Source of the DNA: Pelagadaptatus sp034112445
GTDB taxonomy: Bacteria > Pseudomonadota > Gammaproteobacteria > Pseudomonadales > Cellvibrionaceae
Length of the DNA: 64,000 nucleotides
Reading direction: 5' to 3'
Assembly (NCBI GenBank): GCA_034112445.1
Contig: JAWUVI010000019.1
Coordinates: forward strand, 1-64,000
Of this stretch, positions 1 through 8,335 are shown piece after piece. Under the pieces are notes generated by a model. The model searched no databases, was not told the origin of the DNA, and worked only from the letters and a program-made list of their open reading frames with translations. The position numbers were made by a program, and so were the translations under genes. Numbering within the stretch: position 1 is the first letter of the stretch; each line of letters begins with the position of its first letter.

Positions 1-164
1 GGGGTCGGCATGTTTCGACTGCCGGTTAAAAAAGCTACTGGATCACCACCCGCAGACAAGACAAGTTCTTCAAATTCTCTGGGATCATCAGAGTCGGCAC
101 TTTGGGGGAATTCAAGATGAACAAGTACCGCAAGCTCACCCGAGTCAGGGCGTTCAAAAAACAA
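1..164 (-). CDS. hflX: Ribosome-associated GTPase HflX, N-terminal 54 codons only
   Basis: HflX is a GTPase that binds stalled or heat-damaged ribosomes and splits them. Only the start of the gene lies in the window; it runs off the left edge. The reading frame gives MFFERPDSGELAVLVHL followed by REFEELVLSAGGDPV and GSRNMP, which fits the HflX N-terminal domain; the GTPase domain lies outside. The start is read as TTG at 164 because homologues begin 'MFFER' and a GAGAG Shine-Dalgarno element lies about 6 bases upstream. A TTG three bases further out is possible. It follows hfq, the usual gammaproteobacterial order, with a hairpin between them. Confidence 0.88.
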   Translation of the reverse strand, partial: MFFERPDSGELAVLVHLEFPQSADSDDPREFEELVLSAGGDPVAFLTGSRNMPT

Positions 165-198
165 CAATAACTCTCGATTTTATTTAGGTAAAAATTAA

Positions 199-226
199 GT
201 GCAGCCAAGTTCAAACTTGGCTGCAC
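199..226 (-). terminator. Perfect hairpin between hfq and hflX (terminator or attenuator)
   Basis: A perfect inverted repeat, GTGCAGCCAAGTT facing AACTTGGCTGCAC, gives a 12-13 bp stem with a loop of 2-4 bases. On the minus strand it is followed by TTAATTTTTA, a moderate U-run; on the plus strand no U-run follows. It therefore probably ends or attenuates hfq transcripts before hflX. The run is not a clean U-tract, so partial read-through is likely. Confidence 0.7.
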
Positions 227-254
227 ATAAGACGGTCAGACTATTAATTTTCTT

Positions 255-506
255 CTAGTCTTCTTCGCCTTCTTGCTCTGGCGGGCTCGTCATTGGCACT
301 CGAACTGGGCGAGAGGGAACCACGGTGGAGATCGCGAGCTTGTCCACCATTTGGCTAACAGTATTTTTAAGCAAAACAACAAATTGATCAAACGACTCGA
401 CTTGGCCTTGTAGCTTAATACCATTAACCAGATAAATAGAAACCGGGATACGTTCTTTTCTTAAAACATTCAGATATGGGTCTTGTAAACTATGTCCTTT
501 CGACAT
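255..506 (-). CDS. hfq: RNA chaperone Hfq with an atypical proximal-face motif
   Basis: Hfq is a hexameric Sm-like ring that pairs small RNAs with mRNAs. The 83-residue protein has the expected Sm1 region (Q8, D9, NGIKLQG at 28-34, F42) and the following ISTVVPSRPV, with a short acidic tail (EQEGEED). An AGGAG element precedes the ATG at 506. The Sm2 motif is odd: residues 53-59 read MVDKLAI, where the family almost always has MVYKHAI. Tyr55 is Asp (GAC) and His57 is Leu (CTC), each one base from the usual codon. These residues line the proximal pore that holds U-rich RNA 3' ends. Rim residues R16, K17, R19 and distal Y25 and K31 are kept. Identity is certain; normal proximal RNA binding is not. 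Confidence 0.97.
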   Translation of the reverse strand: MSKGHSLQDPYLNVLRKERIPVSIYLVNGIKLQGQVESFDQFVVLLKNTVSQMVDKLAISTVVPSRPVRVPMTSPPEQEGEED

Positions 507-636
507 GAAAAACTCCTAGGTAAATACAACTAAGTAAAAGCACAAATTGTGCTACAACCAAAAACCGGTATTATTTTTAAGAACTCCGGCGGCTAAAATA
601 AATGCAAACTGACTGCGCGTTAAAAACGCCTGCTCA

Positions 637-1605
637 TTATAGATCGAAATCAGAAAAATAGTTCAAAATTTCACTAACAAGCTCACTTTTTTTACGAATC
701 TCTCCGCTTTCGGTGTCGGTATAGACCCAATTTAGGTCTGGCCAGCCTCTCAACCACGTCAATTGGCGCTTTGCCAACTGGCGTGTCGCAATAATTCCAC
801 GCTCCGTCATCTCTGTTTTGCTCAGTTCACCATTGAGATAATCCCATACTTGACGATAACCCACTGCACGAATGGCGGGCAAATCACCATGCAAGTCTCC
901 ACGAGACTTTAACGCTTGCACCTCTTCAATCAACCCTTGCTCAAGCATCTTGTTAAAACGTAAAGCAATGCGCTGATGCAAGACACTGCGTTCATGCGGC
1001 GCGATAGCCACTTGCCGAACATCATAATCTTTACACAAACTACTTTCTGATTGCTGAGCACGAAACTCACTCATGGTTTTACCGCTAGAACGAAACACCT
1101 CTAAGGCGCGACTGATTCTCTGAGAATGATTCGGATGAATATCCGCCGCAATCTCTGGGTCAACATCTGCCAATTGCTGATGCACATAAGGCCAACCAAA
1201 GGTTTCGGCGTCAGCCTCTATCTGCCCGCGAACGTTTAAATCAGTCGCAGGCATGTCAGCCAAGCCTTCCAGCAGTGCTTTGAAATACATCATAGTGCCG
1301 CCAACCAATAACGGAATGCGATCTTGGTCGTGAATACTGCGAATTTCACACATCGCATCTCTATAAAATTCAGCAACTGAATAAGGTTGAGCCGGATCAC
1401 AAATATCAATCAAACGATGCGGTGCTTGTGCCTGCTCTTGCGCCGATGGTTTAGCTGAGCCTATGTTTAATTCTTTATACACCAGAGCCGAATCAACACT
1501 GATTAATTCCACTGGTAATTGCTCACGCAACGCTATGGCCAAATCAGTTTTACCCGAAGCAGTCGGCCCCATTAGAAATAGTATTTTTGGTTTTTTGTTT
1601 TTCAT
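637..1605 (-). CDS. miaA: tRNA dimethylallyltransferase MiaA
   Basis: MiaA transfers a dimethylallyl group to adenosine 37 of tRNAs that read UNN codons, the first step towards ms2i6A. The 322-residue protein has the P-loop GPTASGKT at 13-20, the substrate segment VDSALVYKELNIGSAKP, APHRLIDI and LLVGGTMMYFKALLEG, all family hallmarks, and the usual length. Its ATG lies 2 bases after the mutL stop, so the two are co-transcribed. About 130 bases separate it from hfq, room for an hfq promoter in addition to read-through. Confidence 0.97.
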   Translation of the reverse strand: MKNKKPKILFLMGPTASGKTDLAIALREQLPVELISVDSALVYKELNIGSAKPSAQEQAQAPHRLIDICDPAQPYSVAEFYRDAMCEIRSIHDQDRIPLLVGGTMMYFKALLEGLADMPATDLNVRGQIEADAETFGWPYVHQQLADVDPEIAADIHPNHSQRISRALEVFRSSGKTMSEFRAQQSESSLCKDYDVRQVAIAPHERSVLHQRIALRFNKMLEQGLIEEVQALKSRGDLHGDLPAIRAVGYRQVWDYLNGELSKTEMTERGIIATRQLAKRQLTWLRGWPDLNWVYTDTESGEIRKKSELVSEILNYFSDFDL

Positions 1606-1607
1606 GG

Positions 1608-3455
1608 TTACTGACCACGCAAAAATAATTTATCCAATTCGTCCAGCGTTTGCAGCGCCCATGTTGGTCGCCCATGATTACATTGGCCACTTCGCTCAGT
1701 GGCTTCCATGTCGCGCAGCAAAGCATTCATTTCAGCGATATTTAATTTTCGGTTGGCTCGAACAGAACCATGGCAAGCCATAGTCGATAGCAGTTCGTTA
1801 ATATGATTATCAATACGGCTACTGGTGCCGTGCTCAATAAAATCGGCTAGCACATCACGCACCAACTGATCGACATTAGCGTTATTCAACAGCATGGGTA
1901 TTTGGCGAATCAATAAACTCTCTGGGCCCGCTCGCTGCAACTCTAAACCAAGTTTGATGAAGGCTTCGGCATTTTGCTCGGCGCAATCAGCTTCTTTTTG
2001 ACTAACCGCTATGGTTTCTGGCACCAATAACGGTTGCGCCTGAATTCCTTCATGAGCCACGGCCTGCTTCATTCGCTCATAAGTAATCCGTTCATGCGCC
2101 GCATGCATGTCCACCACAATTAGCCCTTCGGTATTTTCCGCCAAAATATAAATGCCTTTTAGCTGTGCGATAGCAAAACCTAAAGGCGGAACCTCTTGAT
2201 TGTTATTTTCAAGCTCATCAAACGAAGGTGACACAGGAAAGTTTGAGGATGGATTACGACCATACAACTGTTGATATGCAGGCGCTTGCTCCTGTACTGA
2301 AAACCCAGAATTTTGGGTAAAACCAGCTTCAGGAAATTCTCTGGCACTGTTCAAATTAATATTCGCTTGCCCTGCAAATTCTCCGGCAGCCAATCCTGTT
2401 GGTACTTGTGCTGATGACTGAGCAACATCGCCATCGCCCATTTGATCTTGGGGTCGCACTTGAGCCAAGGCGTGATGCAAACTTCTGAATATAAAGTCAT
2501 GCACCAGACGACCATCACGGAATCGAACTTCGTGCTTAGTGGGATGCACATTAACGTCAACCACAGCTGGATCAACTTCTAAATAAAGAACAAAAGCTGG
2601 ATGACGGCCATGAAATAAAACATCCTGATACGCTTGGCGTACCGCATGGGTAACCAATTTATCTTTGATGGTTCTGCCGTTCACATAAAAATGCTGCAAA
2701 TCGGCCTGGCTGCGTGAAAAGGTTGGTAACGCTACCCAACCCCACAATTTAAAACCGGCGCGCTCTATATCAATATGAACAGCATTTTCCATAAAAGCCG
2801 GACCGCACACTTGAGCAATTCGACGTTCTTGTTCAATGGGTGTTTGTGCTGCACGCCAGTTGTGAATTGCCTTACCGTTATGACGCAGACAAAACGCCAC
2901 ATCAAACCGCGACATAGCCAAACGTTTAACCACATCATCTATGCGATTAAATTCAGTTTTTTCTGTACGCAAAAACTTGCGTCTAGCGGGCGTATTAAAA
3001 AATAAATCGCGTATTTCTACTGTAGTACCTTGCGGATGTGCAGCGGGTGAAATCTCTGCTTGCATGTCTCGCCCTTCCGTTTGCACACTCCACGCGGAAT
3101 CATCTCCCTGAATTTTTGAGGTTAACGTTAAGCGCGAAACAGAACTGATACTGGCTAAGGCTTCACCACGAAAACCTAAGGTTGATACGGCTTCCAAATC
3201 ATCCAACTGATAAATTTTACTGGTGGCATGCCGGCTTAACGCTAAAGGCAAATCTTCTTTTTCAATACCTGAACCATTATCTTTGATGCGCATCAATTTG
3301 ACACCACCACTCTCGATATCAATATCTAAGCGATCTGAGCCTGCGTCCAAACTGTTTTCTAAAATCTCTTTAATAACCGAAGCCGGACGCTCAACCACCT
3401 CACCTGCAGCAATTTGATTGGATAGGCGCGGTGACAGTAATTTTATTTTTGACAT
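1608..3455 (-). CDS. mutL: DNA mismatch repair protein MutL
   Basis: MutL couples mismatch recognition by MutS to strand incision. The 615-residue protein has the GHKL ATPase motifs ENSLDAG (33-39), DNGSGI (59-64) and GFRGEAL, a variable linker (roughly 330-425) and a C-terminal dimerisation domain. That domain contains DMHAAHERITYE, which fits the metal-binding endonuclease motif DQHA-x2-E-x4-E, plus ACHGSVRA and CNHGRPT. It is thus probably the latent-nuclease type found in bacteria without MutH, not the E. coli type. It lies between amiB and miaA, a conserved order. Confidence 0.97.
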   Translation of the reverse strand: MSKIKLLSPRLSNQIAAGEVVERPASVIKEILENSLDAGSDRLDIDIESGGVKLMRIKDNGSGIEKEDLPLALSRHATSKIYQLDDLEAVSTLGFRGEALASISSVSRLTLTSKIQGDDSAWSVQTEGRDMQAEISPAAHPQGTTVEIRDLFFNTPARRKFLRTEKTEFNRIDDVVKRLAMSRFDVAFCLRHNGKAIHNWRAAQTPIEQERRIAQVCGPAFMENAVHIDIERAGFKLWGWVALPTFSRSQADLQHFYVNGRTIKDKLVTHAVRQAYQDVLFHGRHPAFVLYLEVDPAVVDVNVHPTKHEVRFRDGRLVHDFIFRSLHHALAQVRPQDQMGDGDVAQSSAQVPTGLAAGEFAGQANINLNSAREFPEAGFTQNSGFSVQEQAPAYQQLYGRNPSSNFPVSPSFDELENNNQEVPPLGFAIAQLKGIYILAENTEGLIVVDMHAAHERITYERMKQAVAHEGIQAQPLLVPETIAVSQKEADCAEQNAEAFIKLGLELQRAGPESLLIRQIPMLLNNANVDQLVRDVLADFIEHGTSSRIDNHINELLSTMACHGSVRANRKLNIAEMNALLRDMEATERSGQCNHGRPTWALQTLDELDKLFLRGQ

Positions 3456-3484
3456 GTTAATTATGACTTTCGTTTACATTAAAT

Positions 3485-4906
3485 TTAAGAAGCAGGAATC
3501 GTTAACTTTTGGCCAATACGGATAACTGATCCAGAAATACGATTAGTCGTTTTGATCTGATTAACACTGACCTGGTAACGCTGAGCAATTGCACTTAAGG
3601 TGTCACCATGAGAAATTATATGTTCGCGTTCCGCAATTGATTTTCTCGTGCTGGTTTTATTGATTGGGGCTTTGGCGATAGATTTAGAGCCTGATTTTTC
3701 CCATGCAATATAACTACCCGCCGGAGGGTATTGATTAAAATATTGCTTAGCGCCACTAAACACTGATTTCGCCATGTTTGTTTGGTAGTAGCTGCTGCTC
3801 AGCTTTTTGGCCTCATCATGGTTAGAGATAAATCCCGTCTCAACCAAAATACTCGGAACATCGGGAGATTTTAAAACAGCAAAGCTGGCCTGCTCCACCT
3901 GCTGTTTATGCAACTTAGCAACCGAGTCGATAGATTTTAAAATTTTGGCTCCGGCATCAAGACTGGAATTCAAGGTCGCGGTCATAGATAAGTCAACCAA
4001 CACACCGCGCAACATTTCATCTTTATCGTCTAAACTAACGCTACCCACACCGCCAATTAAATCCGCCTCATTTTCTTTTTGAGCTAAAAAGCGTGCCGTC
4101 TCACTGGTCGCACCACGACGCGACAACGCAAAGATTGAAGCGCCTTTAGCACGCCTATCTTTAAACGCATCAGCATGAATCGATATAAATAAATCAGCTC
4201 TTTCTTTACGTGCAATATCCCGACGCTTTCGCAATGGAATATAGTAATCACCAGTGCGAACTAAGATGGCCCTGTAGCCTTTTTCGGCATTAACCATAGC
4301 CGCCAATTTTTTACTTATTGCCAACACTACATCTTTTTCTAGGGGTTCATGCTTGCCGATTTTAGGTCCTATGGCTCCAGGGTCTTCACCACCATGGCCC
4401 GCATCAATTGCTATTATAATATCGCGCAATTTATCATTTGATTGCTGGGTTATTTTTTCCACTGTCTTAGTAGACGATTGCTTTTGATCAAATAAATCTA
4501 CAACCAATCTATCGCGCTTATTGCCATGTTTTTTTAGTGAAAAGCTTTTCACTTGAACTGATGTTTTTAAATCCAAAACGACTCTTAGATCGGTGCTATT
4601 TCGTGTAGCACTGCGAACCTTAGTAATCGGGGTATCTGTAATTTTTAAATCAGAGAATTTTGTATTTAGCTTGGCCGATTTAATATCAATAACAATGCGA
4701 TCGGGGTTCGCCAGAGTAAATATCTTGTGTTGTACCGAACCGCTTAAATCAAACACTAAGCGGGTATTATCGGGAGCACGCCACAACCGTAAGCCATCAA
4801 TATTGGCAGCCCAAGCCGCCAATGAATTCAGGCTGCTTATTAGTAACAGAGCAATGATGAGAGTCGATTTATTAATTTTTTTTAATCCTAATAGTGTCGT
4901 ATTCAT
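3485..4906 (-). CDS. amiB: Periplasmic N-acetylmuramoyl-L-alanine amidase, AMIN-Amidase_3-LysM
   Basis: The enzyme cleaves the amide bond between N-acetylmuramic acid and the stem peptide, mainly at the septum. The 473 residues show a signal peptide (about 1-33, cleavage after AWA), an AMIN targeting domain (about 35-140), an Amidase_3 domain (about 163-390) with zinc-ligand candidates H171, E190 and H244 (in DAGHGG, LEKD, SIHADAF) and VETGFIS near the catalytic Glu, then one LysM domain (about 428-471). The C-terminal LysM and mutL linkage fit AmiB rather than AmiA or AmiC. Its start overlaps the tsaE end by 35 bases. Confidence 0.93.
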   Translation of the reverse strand: MNTTLLGLKKINKSTLIIALLLISSLNSLAAWAANIDGLRLWRAPDNTRLVFDLSGSVQHKIFTLANPDRIVIDIKSAKLNTKFSDLKITDTPITKVRSATRNSTDLRVVLDLKTSVQVKSFSLKKHGNKRDRLVVDLFDQKQSSTKTVEKITQQSNDKLRDIIIAIDAGHGGEDPGAIGPKIGKHEPLEKDVVLAISKKLAAMVNAEKGYRAILVRTGDYYIPLRKRRDIARKERADLFISIHADAFKDRRAKGASIFALSRRGATSETARFLAQKENEADLIGGVGSVSLDDKDEMLRGVLVDLSMTATLNSSLDAGAKILKSIDSVAKLHKQQVEQASFAVLKSPDVPSILVETGFISNHDEAKKLSSSYYQTNMAKSVFSGAKQYFNQYPPAGSYIAWEKSGSKSIAKAPINKTSTRKSIAEREHIISHGDTLSAIAQRYQVSVNQIKTTNRISGSVIRIGQKLTIPAS

Positions 4907-5393
4907 TTTTTATTATTGTGACAATTTTTTGTCCCGTGTCACTCAACGCTGTCACACCGACATTACGTCCGGGTACCGCAACCTCTAGCTGCAAAATGAT
5001 ATCAGGCCGAGGTAAATAGCCGTCACCGCGCTTGGGCCACTCTATTAAGCACAGGTTACCTGCGTCAAAATAGTCTCTAATCCCCATATACTCTAATTCT
5101 TCAGGATCCCCCAACCGATACAAGTCAAAGTGATAGATATTTCCTAGAGCCAGCTCATAAGGCTCAACCAAAGTATAGGTTGGACTTTTCACGGCACCTT
5201 GATGACCATACGCGATCAACATACCACGAGTCATGGTCGTTTTTCCTGTACCTAAATCGCCCTGTAAAAAGACCACCAGGTTATCTTTACGTTCAGAATT
5301 TACCGACGAATTTACCGACAATAAGGATTGTCCCATGCTGCGACCAAAGCCTACGGTAGCCTCTTCATCTTCCAGATAAAAAACATCACTCAT
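4872..5393 (-). CDS. tsaE: tRNA threonylcarbamoyladenosine biosynthesis ATPase TsaE
   Basis: TsaE is the ATPase that works with TsaB and TsaD to form t6A at tRNA position 37. The 173-residue protein has the Walker A motif GDLGTGKTT (45-53) followed by TRG, then SPTYTLVEPY and LCLIEWPKRG, all typical. It begins in an ATGA overlap with the nnr stop and its last 35 bases overlap amiB, so the three are likely translated from one message. Confidence 0.95.
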   Translation of the reverse strand: MSDVFYLEDEEATVGFGRSMGQSLLSVNSSVNSERKDNLVVFLQGDLGTGKTTMTRGMLIAYGHQGAVKSPTYTLVEPYELALGNIYHFDLYRLGDPEELEYMGIRDYFDAGNLCLIEWPKRGDGYLPRPDIILQLEVAVPGRNVGVTALSDTGQKIVTIIKNEYDTIRIKKN

Positions 5394-6925
5394 ATAGCAT
5401 TCAACAATTGACGCACATAGGGAATTAGGTCTGTTGCCAGCAAACCACGCTGACCACTCTCTTCCACCGCTAGATCAGCTGCCATACCATGCAAGCAGAC
5501 CGCTAACTGAGCGGTGAAATCTTGATCGAAACCCTGAGCCAACAAACCACCCAGAACACCACTTAAAACATCACCCATACCACCACTGGCCATACCCGGG
5601 TTACCAAGCGTTGATATATAGACATCTTGTGTTGATGTCACCACAACGGTTCCCGCACCTTTCAATATAATAGTGCCGCCATAACGCTTTTGTAATGCCT
5701 TAGCCGCAGCAATACGATCTGCCTCAACCTCAGTAATAGCGCAGCCTAGAAGTCTGGCAGCCTCACCAGGGTGTGGCGTTAAAATCCAATTATCACGCTT
5801 TTGGCCAGCCAACAGTCGGCCAGCTGAAATAATATTCAACGCATCGGCGTCCACAATCATAGGTAAATTTGTCATGGCAGCTTGTTGCAACATTTGCTCA
5901 GACCAAGGGGTTTGACCTAAACCAGGACCTATAACCAAAACCGATGGCCGCTCTAACAAGGGCTCTAAACTCTGTCCAGAAGTGACACCTGTGACCATCA
6001 ATTCAGGACATCGACTAACAACCGCGGCCACATGCTCAGGGCGAGTTGCAACACTGGTTAAACCGGCACCCATACGAGCCGCCGACTCTCCCGCCATGGT
6101 CGCTGCACCGGCAAAACCATAATCGCCGCCGATAATCATGACATGACCAAAACTGCCCTTATGCGCATCGACTTCTCGGTAAGGCAGAAGCTCCAATAAG
6201 TCGCCCAACATCAAACAATGCGAAGCTGGTACTTCATTGGCATACACTTGATCGGGAATATTTAATTGGTCAAATTCTAGTTCGCCACACAATGCAGGCC
6301 CCTTACCCGTCAATAAACCTTGCTTCATCCCAATAAACGTAATGGTTATGTCAGCATCAATGGCCGATCCTAATACCGCCCCGGTGTCAGCACTTAAGCC
6401 TGACGGGATATCAATCGCCAACACGGGTAAACCCGAGTCATTAACGGCATCAATCGCTTTCGCAAAGTGATCACTTACTTCACCTTTTAAACCTGTACCC
6501 AATAACGCATCAACCACAACGGTGTTGGCCATATCTCCCAAACGCTGGCCACTCATATAAGGCTGAATGATGACCCCTTCATGGCACGCAAATTCATACG
6601 CCAAACGGGCATCACCTTGCAATTGAGTCGGATCCGACACATGAAAAACATCAATTGGGATACGCCTTTGAGCGGCCAACCCCGCCACAATATAACCATC
6701 ACCAGCATTGTTACCTGCGCCGCACATAACCGTGATATGTTCGACTTGAGGCCACTGCTCTAACAACAATTTAAACGCCGTGCGCCCCGCTTGTTTCATC
6801 AAACGAATACCCGGAATATTGTGTTCTTGAATCGCACATCGGTCTAAGTTTTGAACCTGATCAGCACGATACAAAGCAGAGTCCATATTGGCGGGAAAAA
6901 AGTTGGCTGGCGAAGAATTAGTCAT
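5390..6925 (-). CDS. nnr: Bifunctional NAD(P)H-hydrate epimerase / ADP-dependent dehydratase
   Basis: Nnr repairs hydrated NADH and NADPH: the N-terminal domain epimerises the hydrate, the C-terminal domain dehydrates it with ADP. In 511 residues I see the epimerase half (about 18-230, with CGAGNNAGDGYIVAG and VDALLGTGLKG) and the ribokinase-like dehydratase half (about 245-505, with HKGSFGHVMIIGG, LTPHPGEAARLLG and NPGMASGGMGDVLSG). The ATG at 6925 has a GAGAGC element upstream; a second ATG at codon 14 is possible. It is divergent from queG, with a near-duplicated 17-base sequence in the gap. Confidence 0.95.
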   Translation of the reverse strand: MTNSSPANFFPANMDSALYRADQVQNLDRCAIQEHNIPGIRLMKQAGRTAFKLLLEQWPQVEHITVMCGAGNNAGDGYIVAGLAAQRRIPIDVFHVSDPTQLQGDARLAYEFACHEGVIIQPYMSGQRLGDMANTVVVDALLGTGLKGEVSDHFAKAIDAVNDSGLPVLAIDIPSGLSADTGAVLGSAIDADITITFIGMKQGLLTGKGPALCGELEFDQLNIPDQVYANEVPASHCLMLGDLLELLPYREVDAHKGSFGHVMIIGGDYGFAGAATMAGESAARMGAGLTSVATRPEHVAAVVSRCPELMVTGVTSGQSLEPLLERPSVLVIGPGLGQTPWSEQMLQQAAMTNLPMIVDADALNIISAGRLLAGQKRDNWILTPHPGEAARLLGCAITEVEADRIAAAKALQKRYGGTIILKGAGTVVVTSTQDVYISTLGNPGMASGGMGDVLSGVLGGLLAQGFDQDFTAQLAVCLHGMAADLAVEESGQRGLLATDLIPYVRQLLNAI

Positions 6926-6956
6926 GAAAAGCTCTCGAAAACATAAGAAATCTGTC

Positions 6957-6992
6957 AGAATTATACGGACTTACCGAAATTATACGAACTTA
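6957..6992. repeat. Imperfect 17-bp direct repeat, two copies, between nnr and queG
   Basis: The sequences AGAATTATACGGACTTA and GAAATTATACGAACTTA follow one another with a 19-base period in the 94-base divergent promoter region of nnr and queG. The repeated core is AATTATACGxACTTA. It may be a small tandem duplication of the kind seen elsewhere in this window, or a pair of -10-like elements (TATAC). No function can be assigned. Confidence 0.5.
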
Positions 6993-7019
6993 AAATAAGA
7001 ACTCCACTGCGGCCTGACT

Positions 7020-8180
7020 ATGCATCACTCAAAAGCTCATAACACCCCACCCAAAACCCTTGAGGAGCTGGCCGCACACATCAAATTATGGGCTAATGAT
7101 CTTGGATTCCAACAGGCCGCCATAACAGACACCGACCTGTCAGTTGACGAACCTAGATTGCAACTCTGGCTAGATAAAGGCTATCACGCTGACATGAACT
7201 GGCTGGCCGAGCATGGCAATAAGCGCACTCGCCCTCACGAGTTATTACCCGGAACTTTGCGTGTCATTTCAGCGCGTATGAATTACATGCCCAGTGACAC
7301 CCAACCTATAGAGGTATTAAAAGACTCATCGGCGGCCTACATCTCTCGCTACGCATTAGGCCGTGACTATCACAAGTTGATTCGTAAACGCTTGTCACAG
7401 TTGGCCAATAAAATTCAAGCAGCCTCGACGCACCTTATTAATAGCGAAGAGTTCAGTTCTATTCAGCAGCGTCCTTTTGTCGACAGCGCCCCTGTGATGG
7501 AACGACCATTGGCCGCAAAAGCAGGGCTAGGATGGACCGGAAAGCATACCTTACTGATTAACAGTGAAGCTGGTAGCTGGTTTTTTCTCGGAGAAATTCT
7601 CACCAACTTACCCCTGCCTATTGATCAAAGCCTTGAGGACAATCAATGTGGTGATTGTGAAGCGTGCTTAAAAATATGCCCGACGGATGCTTTCCCCAAA
7701 CCCTATACCCTTGATGCCAATCGTTGCATATCTTACTTAACTATTGAAAACCAAGGCGTCATTGCGGAAGAATTTAGAGAGCCCATCGGCAACCGCGTTT
7801 TTGGATGCGATGATTGCCAAGCCGTATGCCCTTGGAACAAATACGCCAACCACACCGCCGAAGCCGATTTTAGCCCTAGACAACAATTAGATAACAGCGA
7901 GCTAATCACGTTATTCCAATGGACTGAGCAAGAATTCTTACAGCGTACCGAAGGTTCAGCCATTCGGCGCACCGGCTATCAAGGCTGGCAGAGAAACCTC
8001 GCTATTGGTTTAGGCAATGCAGATACATCAGGTGCTATTATTACCACTCTCAACAGCAGTCTTGCCAATGCTTCCGACATGGTTCAAGAACACATATTGT
8101 GGGCGTTACAACAACACCAGCTGAAGCAAACAAATCCCAATAAAAGACGTAAAAGAAAAATTAGAAACATCATGCAATAA
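7020..8180 (+). CDS. queG: Epoxyqueuosine reductase QueG
   Basis: QueG is a cobalamin- and iron-sulfur-dependent enzyme that performs the last step of queuosine synthesis, reducing epoxyqueuosine in tRNA. The 386-residue protein has VDSAPVMERPLA with the probable catalytic Asp155, GWTGKHTLLI, and two 4Fe-4S binding sets: C210, C213, C216, C220 (CGDCEACLKIC) and C263, C266, C270 (CDDCQAVC), with C236 available as a further ligand. The C-terminal part is HEAT-like. A basic tail (KRRKRKIRN) follows. It is divergent from nnr and lies 2.8 kb from queCDE, so both ends of the pathway are in this window. Confidence 0.96.
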   Translation: MHHSKAHNTPPKTLEELAAHIKLWANDLGFQQAAITDTDLSVDEPRLQLWLDKGYHADMNWLAEHGNKRTRPHELLPGTLRVISARMNYMPSDTQPIEVLKDSSAAYISRYALGRDYHKLIRKRLSQLANKIQAASTHLINSEEFSSIQQRPFVDSAPVMERPLAAKAGLGWTGKHTLLINSEAGSWFFLGEILTNLPLPIDQSLEDNQCGDCEACLKICPTDAFPKPYTLDANRCISYLTIENQGVIAEEFREPIGNRVFGCDDCQAVCPWNKYANHTAEADFSPRQQLDNSELITLFQWTEQEFLQRTEGSAIRRTGYQGWQRNLAIGLGNADTSGAIITTLNSSLANASDMVQEHILWALQQHQLKQTNPNKRRKRKIRNIMQ

Positions 8181-8335
8181 AAATATCAGCCGACATTAAA
8201 CAACATTTTTATTTCTGACAGCCTATATTTAATAAATAGGGATGTAGATAGCTGATCCAGCGCCAACAAACGCTTACAGCATCCAACTTATTCATTAACA
8301 ATAGAATAAAGCCCTCAAACCTAATGGACTGAATA

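Noticed and set aside
1..20. The window opens with a G-rich sequence slightly like the 5' end of tmRNA.
   Set aside because: The minus strand is a clear HflX reading frame through these bases, and no tmRNA tag or 3' end follows.
35..226. A 63-codon leftward open frame.
   Set aside because: It overlaps the true hflX frame, starts inside the hairpin and has no family resemblance.
2075..2110. MutL endonuclease motif as a novelty.
   Set aside because: The DMHAAHE-x4-E motif is known in Pseudomonas-type MutL and fits bacteria lacking MutH.
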